DNA from: an uncultured Bacillota bacterium
GTDB lineage: Bacteria; Bacillota_I; Bacilli_A; Erysipelotrichales; Erysipelotrichaceae
NCBI GenBank assembly: GCA_900321955.1
Contig: ONXX01000093.1
Location: forward strand, 1-6,841
DNA: 6,841 nucleotides
Reading direction: 5' to 3'
Shown: positions 1-5,439 of the stretch, piece after piece
How positions within the stretch are numbered: position 1 is the first letter of the stretch
Layout: each line of letters opens with the position of its first letter
Translations under genes and position numbers: made by a program
The notes under the pieces: generated by a model
Database searches by the model: none
Told to the model about the DNA's origin: nothing
Seen by the model: only the letters and a program-made list of their open reading frames with translations

Positions 1-54
1 TGTATGGTGTTTATTTACCCTTCGGGAAACAGTGATCATAAGCAAGACCACTCA

Positions 55-93
55 TATAAAAGAAAAAGGCGCAACCGCTTCTGGGTTTACGCC
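55..93 (-). terminator. Intrinsic terminator of the metallophosphoesterase gene
   Basis: Read on the minus strand, 93 down to 68 folds into an imperfect hairpin. GGCGT pairs with GCGCC (one G-U wobble), then after one bulged base AACC pairs with GGTT around a 7-base loop. A T-rich run (TTTTTCTTTTATA) follows immediately on the transcript side, 67 down to 55. It lies about 25 bases past the stop codon at 119-121, which is a normal place for an intrinsic terminator. Confidence 0.6.
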
Positions 94-97
94 ATTG

Positions 98-115
98 GGT
101 TCCCTGTTGGGAACC
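98..115. repeat. Perfect 7-bp hairpin GGTTCCC/GGGAACC
   Basis: GGTTCCC (98-104) and GGGAACC (109-115) are perfect complements around a TGTT loop. The hairpin sits between the metallophosphoesterase stop codon and its terminator. Neither strand has a proper U-tract directly after it, so it is not a convincing terminator alone. It may protect the transcript 3' end or contribute to termination of a convergent transcript. Function unknown. Confidence 0.45.
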
Positions 116-118
116 TCA

Positions 119-1501
119 TTAGTATTTAGCCTTATACGAGCCGCAGACATTGATGATCATCGTGTTTTTATAGGCGTAGATCCGCTTGCCTAAAGGGTCA
201 TAGCTTTTATGGACATGGCCATAGAACCAGAAGCGGGGCTTGAGTTCTTCGAGAAGCTTGTTGAAGCACTCAAAGCCTTGGTGGGCGTAGTCATTGAGAT
301 CGCCATAACCCTTGATCGGGGCGTGGGTGACCACGATGTCGACACCTTTGGCTTTGGCAATCTTGAAGCGCAGCTTGCGTATGCGACGTTCCATCTGGAC
401 TTCCGTATACTGGTAGGTCTCATTGGAATAGCGATAGGAGCCGCCTAAGCCCAAGATGCGTATGCCCTGGTAGATGATCAGGTCATCGTCAATACAGATG
501 CAGCCTTCCGGCGGTCTTGTTTCCATGATGGAATCATGGTTGCCGTGAATATAGAATAACGGTTTATTGGTCAGGGTGACGATGTATTCCAGGTATTTGG
601 GATTGAGGTCGCCAGCGGAAATGATGAAGTCACAGTCTTTGAGCAAACGGATGACGCTTGATGAATACAGCAGGGGATCTTCCTCATCGGCAATGCAGGT
701 CAAAGAGTAGAAGCCTTTGCCATAGGAGAGCCTCGTCTTGTTTTCGGAAATGACGCGGTCCAGCTGTTTATCGGAGATCTCGACCAAGAAATCGTAGGTA
801 TATAATTCCAGAAGGGCAACCAGACAATCGGCGTGATTGGCATGGATGCCTTTTTTATCTAAGGCATGGGAGAGACGCTCATAGAAACCGATCATCGTGA
901 TGCGGTCGTTTCTTTGCCAGACATAATCTTCGCTGTAGCCCATGTAACGCAATAATTTCTTGTAGTAGCCGGGCTTGGTGAATTGTATGGAATAGAGACT
1001 GGTCAGTTTATAGAAGTCAAGAAACTCATAGTATAATAAGACTTCCCTGGCTTCGCTTTTTTCAACCATGAGCCTGGTGACGTCAAGAGTGATGTAGGGC
1101 GCGCCATAGGATTTTAAGACCGAAACCCGCTTGTTTCCTTCTTCGATGTAGAACTTGCCTAAGTATTCATAGGCAGTCGGGGCCTCCGAAATGCCGTTCT
1201 CGGAGAGATGATAGCGGCAAACGTTGATCCATTTGCGGCCGAATTCGCTTCCATCCTTTAATAAAGGCATGAAGTCAGCGGCAAAAGAGGACTTTCGGCC
1301 GACGGTCTTGGTGCCGACGATCAGTTCGCTTGGCACGTCGATCTGTCCCAAATGGACAGCGGAACAGGCATCGGTATTGATGATTTCATCGAGGGCGACA
1401 AGAAAAGGATCCTTCTTGTGAAGTCTTCTATGAAAGGCGGTCTTTAAAGCCTTTCTGCGGGCGTAGAGATACTGTTCGTTTCCTTCATCGTTATAAGACA
1501 T
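119..1501 (-). CDS. Metallophosphoesterase with N-terminal ParB-like domain
   Basis: This 460-residue soluble protein has no signal peptide or membrane segment visible. Residues about 1-145 form a module ending in E121-G-N-K-R-V-S-V-L, the signature seen in ParB/sulfiredoxin-like folds. From memory, a very similar N-terminal module precedes BMP-type substrate-binding domains in clostridial proteins. Residues about 265-460 form a calcineurin-like metallophosphoesterase: IADEED (D272), GDLNP (297-301), GNHD (320-323), THAP (392-395) and GHVH (428-431). The first metal motif, usually D-x-H, reads D272-E-E, a variant I recall from clostridial relatives, so the enzyme is probably active. The substrate is unknown; a phosphodiester or nucleotide is possible. 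The gene is monocistronic, divergent from the nrd operon, with its own terminator downstream. The ATG at 1501 has no Shine-Dalgarno sequence, but the N-terminal module begins soon after it, so I keep this start. Confidence 0.85.
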   Translation of the reverse strand: MSYNDEGNEQYLYARRKALKTAFHRRLHKKDPFLVALDEIINTDACSAVHLGQIDVPSELIVGTKTVGRKSSFAADFMPLLKDGSEFGRKWINVCRYHLSENGISEAPTAYEYLGKFYIEEGNKRVSVLKSYGAPYITLDVTRLMVEKSEAREVLLYYEFLDFYKLTSLYSIQFTKPGYYKKLLRYMGYSEDYVWQRNDRITMIGFYERLSHALDKKGIHANHADCLVALLELYTYDFLVEISDKQLDRVISENKTRLSYGKGFYSLTCIADEEDPLLYSSSVIRLLKDCDFIISAGDLNPKYLEYIVTLTNKPLFYIHGNHDSIMETRPPEGCICIDDDLIIYQGIRILGLGGSYRYSNETYQYTEVQMERRIRKLRFKIAKAKGVDIVVTHAPIKGYGDLNDYAHQGFECFNKLLEELKPRFWFYGHVHKSYDPLGKRIYAYKNTMIINVCGSYKAKY

Positions 1502-1507
1502 ACAACT

Positions 1508-1513
1508 ATTGTA
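1508..1513 (-). promoter_or_regulatory. Possible -10 box giving a leaderless transcript
   Basis: On the minus strand TACAAT (one mismatch to TATAAT) ends six bases before the ATG of the metallophosphoesterase gene. A transcript starting at the usual distance would begin at or next to the A of the start codon. No Shine-Dalgarno sequence lies in the 20 bases before the ATG, which fits leaderless translation. No good -35 box is visible 16-18 bases upstream (ACAAAT, TACAAA and CTACAA are poor matches), so this is a weak call. Confidence 0.3.
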
Positions 1514-1718
1514 GCGGTTTTGTTTTGCGATTTGTAGTCATTTTGTACCATTGGGAAAGCGGGTTCCTTTTTGGATGAAATGGGAGCCTGAACTTTGATG
1601 CCAAAACAGTTTAGAGGGGCTTTTTGTTTGTTTTAGGAAGAGTTTGGATGTCCCTTGATTGAAAATACTGAAGATGGCTTTCTCCTGTCTTTCCAGCCTT
1701 ATTTTTCGTTAAAGTGAA

Positions 1719-1732
1719 ATGAAAATTTTCAT
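1719..1732. repeat. 14-bp perfect palindrome ATGAAAATTTTCAT
   Basis: The sequence is self-complementary over 14 bases. It shares the TGAA...TTCA half-sites of the two operator-like repeats downstream, but with four bases rather than two between them, so it may be a diverged site or a site for a different factor. AT-rich palindromes also arise by chance in spacers, so functional confidence is low. Confidence 0.35.
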
Positions 1733-1747
1733 AGAAAAAGGCGTGAG

Positions 1748-1760
1748 ATTTCCGGGAAAT
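1748..1760. repeat. 13-bp inverted repeat ATTTCC-G-GGAAAT
   Basis: Perfect 6-bp arms surround a single central G. The repeat lies between the upstream palindrome and the first operator-like copy, with its centre about 21 bp (two helical turns) before that copy. It is different in sequence from the MarR-like sites and could be chance or a site for another regulator. Confidence 0.3.
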
Positions 1761-1768
1761 AAAAAATG

Positions 1769-1782
1769 GTTGAACTTTCAAG
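1769..1782. promoter_or_regulatory. Operator-like site, imperfect copy
   Basis: GTTGAACTTTCAAG matches the core of the palindrome at 1800-1813 in 13 of 14 bases; only the last base breaks the dyad. Its start is exactly 31 bp (about three helical turns) upstream of the equivalent base in the perfect copy, so two bound dimers would face the same side of the DNA. This repeated, phased layout is typical of cooperative repressor binding. The MarR domain encoded just downstream is the obvious candidate ligand, by inference. Confidence 0.6.
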
Positions 1783-1797
1783 GTTTTTGATTCGTTT

Positions 1798-1815
1798 TAG
1801 TTGAACTTTCAACTA
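1798..1815. promoter_or_regulatory. Perfect 18-bp operator-like palindrome overlapping -35
   Basis: TAGTTGAA (1798-1805) and TTCAACTA (1808-1815) are exact complements around CT. Length, symmetry and position fit a MarR-dimer operator. It covers the whole -35 box (1801-1806) of the promoter for the MarR-NrdG gene, so binding would block RNA polymerase. The simplest reading is autorepression by the MarR domain of the first gene, which would also control nrdD. Site and overlap are read directly; the identity of the binding protein is inferred. Confidence 0.7.
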
Positions 1816-1828
1816 TATGCCTTATAAT
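1801..1828 (+). promoter_or_regulatory. Promoter of the nrdG-nrdD operon
   Basis: TTGAAC (1801-1806) and a perfect TATAAT (1823-1828) are separated by 16 bases, fitting a sigma-A promoter. Transcription should start near 1835, leaving a 5' leader of only about 13 bases before the ATG at 1848. The -35 box is buried in the 18-bp palindrome, which implies repression. Confidence 0.75.
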
Positions 1829-1847
1829 TAATCTTGGCAGGCATATT

Positions 1848-2993
1848 ATGAGTGAGAACAATTTTCTTAGTTTAGACTCCTCTGTTTTGTATCGCTGCAA
1901 CCAGAAACACTTCGATAAATTGCTGGATAAATATGCCATCGGTTATACGCATCTCATCCTGCTGACGCAGATCTACGAGAGTGAGGGTATATCAATGAAC
2001 GAACTGGCAATGCGGGGTGTCTATGATAAGGGAACAATTACCAAATCGATCCAGAGACTGGAACAGCTCTCTTATGTGCGCATAGAAAACAGCGAAGTCG
2101 ATAAACGAGCAAAACTTTTATTTACCACCGACAAGACCCAGGAGATCATGCCTGATCTCTATCGGATCCGTTCGGAATGGTATTCCCATCTTTCTTCGGA
2201 TATCAGCGCTTCGGAACTGGATACCTACAATTCCGTTCTTAAAAGGCTCGTCGAGAAGGCGAGACAGTATTCAGCTGAGCCTGATGAAGAAAGTATCCGT
2301 TTTTATGGTCTGCAGAAGCTGACTTTACTGGACTATCCGGGGAATATGGCAGCGACGGTGTTTACCGGCGGCTGCAACTTCCGCTGTCCGTTCTGTCACA
2401 ACCGTTCTCTGGTCTTCTTGAATGAGAATGACTCGGAGATCGCCAATGAGGACATCTTTGATTTCCTCAAGAGCCGCAATAAGATCCTGGACGGCATCTG
2501 CATCACAGGCGGGGAACCTTTGTTGCACAAGGGTATCACGGCCTTCATCAAGCGGGTCAGAGACCTCGGCTTGAAGGTCAAATTGGATACCAACGGTTCC
2601 AACTTTGAGGCTTTAAGAAGACTGATCGATGAAAAGCTCGTCGATTATGTCGCGATGGACATCAAGAACTCACCGGAAAAATATGCGATGACCATCGGTT
2701 TGGAAAACTACGATCTCAGCGAGATCGAAAAAAGCAAGAATTATCTGTTAGAAAATCACGTCGATTACGAATTTCGTACGACGATCGTGAGAGAGTTTCA
2801 TGAGCCGGAAGATCTAAGGAAGATCGGCGAGTGGATAAGAGGGGCAAAACACTATTATCTGCAGAACTTCGAAGATCACGGCACCTGTATTCAGGCGGGA
2901 CTTGGTGAGGTTGACCTGCATACTTTGGAAACCATGAAACGGATCGCGGGCGAGTACGTTGAACATATTGAAATCAGAGGGATAAAGGAGTAG
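1848..2993 (+). CDS. nrdG: MarR-family regulator fused to NrdG2-type RNR activase
   Basis: Residues 1-142 are a full-length MarR-type winged helix: a recognition-helix region YDKGTITKSIQRLE (59-72), then the wing with DKR (85-87), then a helical dimerisation tail. Residues about 148-381 form a complete radical SAM activase opening with GLQKLTLLDYPG. The [4Fe-4S] cysteines are C176, C180 and C183 (CNFRCPFC), and the SAM-binding GGE is at 221-223. Such enzymes cleave SAM to place the glycyl radical on anaerobic ribonucleotide reductase, and nrdD starts 8 bases after this stop. No in-frame ATG, GTG or TTG lies between the domains, so only a fused product is expected. The Shine-Dalgarno sequence is weak (GGCAGG, 1836-1841) on a very short leader. 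The operator-like palindromes upstream suggest that the protein represses its own operon. Domain calls are firm; the dual role is inferred. Confidence 0.88.
   Translation: MSENNFLSLDSSVLYRCNQKHFDKLLDKYAIGYTHLILLTQIYESEGISMNELAMRGVYDKGTITKSIQRLEQLSYVRIENSEVDKRAKLLFTTDKTQEIMPDLYRIRSEWYSHLSSDISASELDTYNSVLKRLVEKARQYSAEPDEESIRFYGLQKLTLLDYPGNMAATVFTGGCNFRCPFCHNRSLVFLNENDSEIANEDIFDFLKSRNKILDGICITGGEPLLHKGITAFIKRVRDLGLKVKLDTNGSNFEALRRLIDEKLVDYVAMDIKNSPEKYAMTIGLENYDLSEIEKSKNYLLENHVDYEFRTTIVREFHEPEDLRKIGEWIRGAKHYYLQNFEDHGTCIQAGLGEVDLHTLETMKRIAGEYVEHIEIRGIKE
2984..2990 (+). promoter_or_regulatory. nrdD ribosome binding site inside the nrdG 3' end
   Basis: AAAGGAG encodes the last residues of the MarR-NrdG protein and abuts its TAG stop. 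It lies 11 bases before the nrdD ATG, slightly long but usable. Embedding the site in the upstream frame suggests translational coupling of activase and reductase. Confidence 0.6.
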
Positions 2994-3001
2994 TAAATTT
3001 T

Positions 3002-5392
3002 ATGTACCGTGTAGTAAAAAGAGATGGAAAAGTCGTCGATTTTGATCTGAAGAAGATCTCTGAGGCGATCACCAAGGCATTTGATGCCTGCAAGAAAGAG
3101 TATCATCCGGATGTCATTAACCTTCTTTCCTTGAGAGTCACTTCCGACTTCTCTTCGAAAGTCAAAGATGAAAAAGTCACTGTCGAAGACATCCAGGATT
3201 CCGTTGAAAAGACCCTGTCCGAAGCAGGTTACCCGGATGTCGCCAAGGCGTATATCCTTTACAGAAAACAGAGAGAAAAAGCCAGAAATATTTCTACGAC
3301 GATGCTCGACTATAAGAAGCTCGTCGATTCCTATGTCAATGCGATTGACTGGCGTGTTAAGGAAAACTCCACTGTCACTTATTCCGTCGGTGGTCTGATC
3401 CTTTCCAACTCCGGTGCGGTCACAGCCAACTATTGGCTCTCGGAAGTCTATGACGAAGAGATCGGTTCCGCCCATAAAGACGGCGATATGCACATCCATG
3501 ACTTGTCGATGTTGACAGGTTATTGTGCCGGCTGGTCTTTGAAGCAGCTGATCGAAGAAGGTTTAGGCGGTGTCAACGGCAAGATCACTTCCACACCGGC
3601 CAACCACTTAAGCACACTCTGCAACCAGATGGTCAACTTCTTAGGCATCATGCAGAATGAATGGGCAGGCGCGCAGGCATTCTCATCTTTTGATACCTAT
3701 CTGGCACCGTTTGTTAAGATCGACAACCTTTCCTACAAGGAAGTCAAGCAGAACATCCAGTCCTTCATTTACGGTGTCAATACGCCGTCCCGCTGGGGCA
3801 CGCAGGCACCGTTCACCAATGTTACCTTAGACTGGACCGTTCCTGAGGACCTGGCAGACCAGTACTGCATCGTCGGCGGCAGAACGCTCGACTTCAAGTA
3901 CAAAGACTGCAAGAAGGAAATGGATATGGTCAATAAGGCCTTCATCGAAGTCATGATCGAAGGCGATGCCAACGGCAGAGGCTTCCAGTATCCGATCCCG
4001 ACCTACTCCATCACCAGAGATTTCGACTGGTCCGAGACGGAGAACAACAAGCTCTTATTTGAAATGACAGCCAAGTATGGCACGCCATATTTCTCCAACT
4101 ATGTCAACTCCGACATGAAGCCGTCCGACATCCGTTCGATGTGCTGCCGTTTGAGACTTGACTTGAGAGAATTGCGTAAGAAATCCGGTGGTTTCTTCGG
4201 GTCTGGCGAATCCACAGGTTCTGTCGGTGTTGTCACCCTCAACCTGCCTAGACTTGCCTACCTCGCAAGAGACAAGGAAGACTTCTATAAGAGACTCGAC
4301 AATCTGATGGATATCGCCGCAAGGTCACTCCATGTCAAGAGAGAAGTTATCACCAAACTGCTCGACAACGGTCTCTATCCTTATACCAAGAGATACCTCG
4401 GTACCTTCAATAACCACTTCTCAACCATCGGTTTGGTCGGCATGAATGAGTGCTGCCTCAACGCCAACTGGTTAAGAAAGGATCTGACCGATCCGGTTTG
4501 CCAGGAATTTGCGATTGAAGTTCTCAACTACATGCGCAAGAGACTGGTTCAGTATCAGGAAATGTACCACGATCTCTACAACCTGGAAGCAACTCCGGCA
4601 GAATCCACAGCTTACAGACTGGCCAAGCATGATAAGGAAAAATATCCTGACATCATCACGGCCGGCAAGGAAGGGGAAACACCGTATTACACCAACTCTT
4701 CCCACCTGCCTGTCGGTTACACCGAAGACATCTTCACCGCTCTGGATATCCAGGATCAGTTGCAGACTCTCTACACGTCCGGTACAGTCTTCCATTGCTT
4801 CTTAGGTGAAAAACTGCCTGACTGGAAAGCTGCAGCAAATCTGGTTAAGAAGATCTCCGATAACTACAAGCTTCCGTATTACACGATGTCTCCGACTTAC
4901 TCGATCTGTCCGGAACACGGCTACATCACAGGTGAAGCCTACACTTGTCCGAAGTGCGGCAAGAAGACCGAAGTCTGGTCAAGAATTACCGGTTACTACC
5001 GTCCGGTCCAGAACTGGAACGATGGCAAGGTACAGGAATTCAAACATCGTAAGGAATACAACCTGGAATCTTCTGTCATGAAGGCCAGAGACATCATGAG
5101 TGAAGTTGTCGAAGCCAAGAAGGAAGAAGAAGCTAAGCCGATGACCGGTTTCGATATCCCGACGATCTATGTTCAGGATCATTGCCCGAAGTGCAAGGGT
5201 GCCGAACAGCGTTTGCAGATCTCCGGTATTGAACACCGTATCGTCAACTGCTCGGAAAACATGGACGAAGCCAGAAAGCTGAATCTGACGGAAACTCCGA
5301 CGATCATCGACCCGGTCATCGACCCGGATGGAACGATGTTTGTCGGCGCCAACGCAGCGGCAGACTGGATGAAGTACCACAACAACAAGTAA
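3002..5392 (+). CDS. nrdD: Anaerobic ribonucleotide reductase NrdD with C-terminal glutaredoxin-like domain
   Basis: Class III ribonucleoside-triphosphate reductase (796 residues), making dNTPs without oxygen in the cytoplasm. Residues 3-95 are an ATP-cone (RDGKVVDFD, regulatory nucleotide site). The barrel follows, with a candidate catalytic cysteine in TGYCAG (C175), QAPFTNVTLD, and MCCRL (C381-C382) ahead of VVTLNLPR (N414). C636, H639, C649 and C652 form a probable zinc site. G664 in RITGYYRP is the glycyl radical residue. Most NrdDs end soon after the radical loop; this one adds a charged linker (about 690-715) and a redoxin fold at 717-796 with C728-P-K-C731 and the cis-proline motif TPT (P766). 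The fused redoxin and the double cysteine MCC suggest reduction by a dithiol carrier rather than by formate, as reported for non-formate NrdD groups. The start is set by the AAAGGAG site and the ATP-cone. Arg is largely AGA, with many C-ending codons, consistent with high expression. Confidence 0.95.
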   Translation: MYRVVKRDGKVVDFDLKKISEAITKAFDACKKEYHPDVINLLSLRVTSDFSSKVKDEKVTVEDIQDSVEKTLSEAGYPDVAKAYILYRKQREKARNISTTMLDYKKLVDSYVNAIDWRVKENSTVTYSVGGLILSNSGAVTANYWLSEVYDEEIGSAHKDGDMHIHDLSMLTGYCAGWSLKQLIEEGLGGVNGKITSTPANHLSTLCNQMVNFLGIMQNEWAGAQAFSSFDTYLAPFVKIDNLSYKEVKQNIQSFIYGVNTPSRWGTQAPFTNVTLDWTVPEDLADQYCIVGGRTLDFKYKDCKKEMDMVNKAFIEVMIEGDANGRGFQYPIPTYSITRDFDWSETENNKLLFEMTAKYGTPYFSNYVNSDMKPSDIRSMCCRLRLDLRELRKKSGGFFGSGESTGSVGVVTLNLPRLAYLARDKEDFYKRLDNLMDIAARSLHVKREVITKLLDNGLYPYTKRYLGTFNNHFSTIGLVGMNECCLNANWLRKDLTDPVCQEFAIEVLNYMRKRLVQYQEMYHDLYNLEATPAESTAYRLAKHDKEKYPDIITAGKEGETPYYTNSSHLPVGYTEDIFTALDIQDQLQTLYTSGTVFHCFLGEKLPDWKAAANLVKKISDNYKLPYYTMSPTYSICPEHGYITGEAYTCPKCGKKTEVWSRITGYYRPVQNWNDGKVQEFKHRKEYNLESSVMKARDIMSEVVEAKKEEEAKPMTGFDIPTIYVQDHCPKCKGAEQRLQISGIEHRIVNCSENMDEARKLNLTETPTIIDPVIDPDGTMFVGANAAADWMKYHNNK

Positions 5393-5398
5393 ATCGCT

Positions 5399-5420
5399 AA
5401 AGCCCGCATCAGCGGGCTTT
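5399..5420 (+). terminator. Terminator-like hairpin between nrdD and trxB
   Basis: AAAGCCCGC (5399-5407) pairs perfectly with GCGGGCTTT (5412-5420) around ATCA, a strong 9-bp GC-rich stem. The following tract is poor (GACTTAAAA after the TTT in the stem), so termination may be partial. It begins six bases after the nrdD stop and ends five bases before the trxB Shine-Dalgarno site, leaving no room for a separate promoter. It probably lowers read-through into trxB or protects the nrdD mRNA 3' end. Confidence 0.7.
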
Positions 5421-5439
5421 GACTTAAAAGGAAACAGAT

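Larger units (their letters stand above)
1..118. other. Gene-free left flank
   Basis: I find no supportable gene here. All three plus-strand frames are open at the left edge and close at 33-35, 127-129 and 191-193. Any of these could be the tail of a convergent gene entering from the left, but the visible pieces are too short and unfamiliar to call, and the two longer ones run over the hairpins or the metallophosphoesterase gene. On the minus strand there is only a 14-codon reading frame (55 down to 11). The recognisable content is the minus-strand terminator at 55-93 and the hairpin at 98-115. Confidence 0.4.
1502..1847. other. Divergent intergenic regulatory region
   Basis: This 346-bp spacer separates the minus-strand metallophosphoesterase gene from the plus-strand nrd operon. 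Only very short reading frames occur in it, for example two of 12 codons, with no supporting sites. The half nearest the metallophosphoesterase gene (1515-1700) shows nothing I can name apart from T-rich runs. The half nearest the nrd operon (1719-1828) carries four inverted repeats and the operon promoter, listed separately. No match to the NrdR-box pattern was seen. Confidence 0.6.

Noticed and set aside
1..129. Plus-strand frame open from the left edge to a TAG at 127-129
   Set aside because: It would run through both hairpins and into the metallophosphoesterase stop region. A second frame (to 193) is equally open and neither resembles a known protein end.
1561..1720. Small peptides of about 12 codons in the divergent spacer
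   Set aside because: No convincing ribosome binding site or recognisable sequence; such short frames are expected by chance.
1502..1847. NrdR box or a CRISPR-like repeat array in the spacer
   Set aside because: No sequence resembling the paired AT-rich NrdR consensus was found, and the repeats present are only two similar 14-base units without spacer-repeat periodicity.
2891..3499. Open minus-strand frame of 202 codons opposite nrdG end and nrdD start
   Set aside because: It lies antisense to strongly supported nrdD domains, has no recognisable family features, and looks like a by-product of codon bias in nrdD.
4979..5380. Open minus-strand frame of 133 codons opposite the redoxin domain
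   Set aside because: It is antisense to the zinc/glycyl-radical and CPKC regions of NrdD and has no independent support.
5141..5389. Separate translation of an 83-residue free redoxin from the ATG at 5141
   Set aside because: The nearest AAGGA (5120-5124) is 16 bases upstream, too far for good initiation, and the purine-rich stretch is explained by the Glu/Lys linker it encodes.
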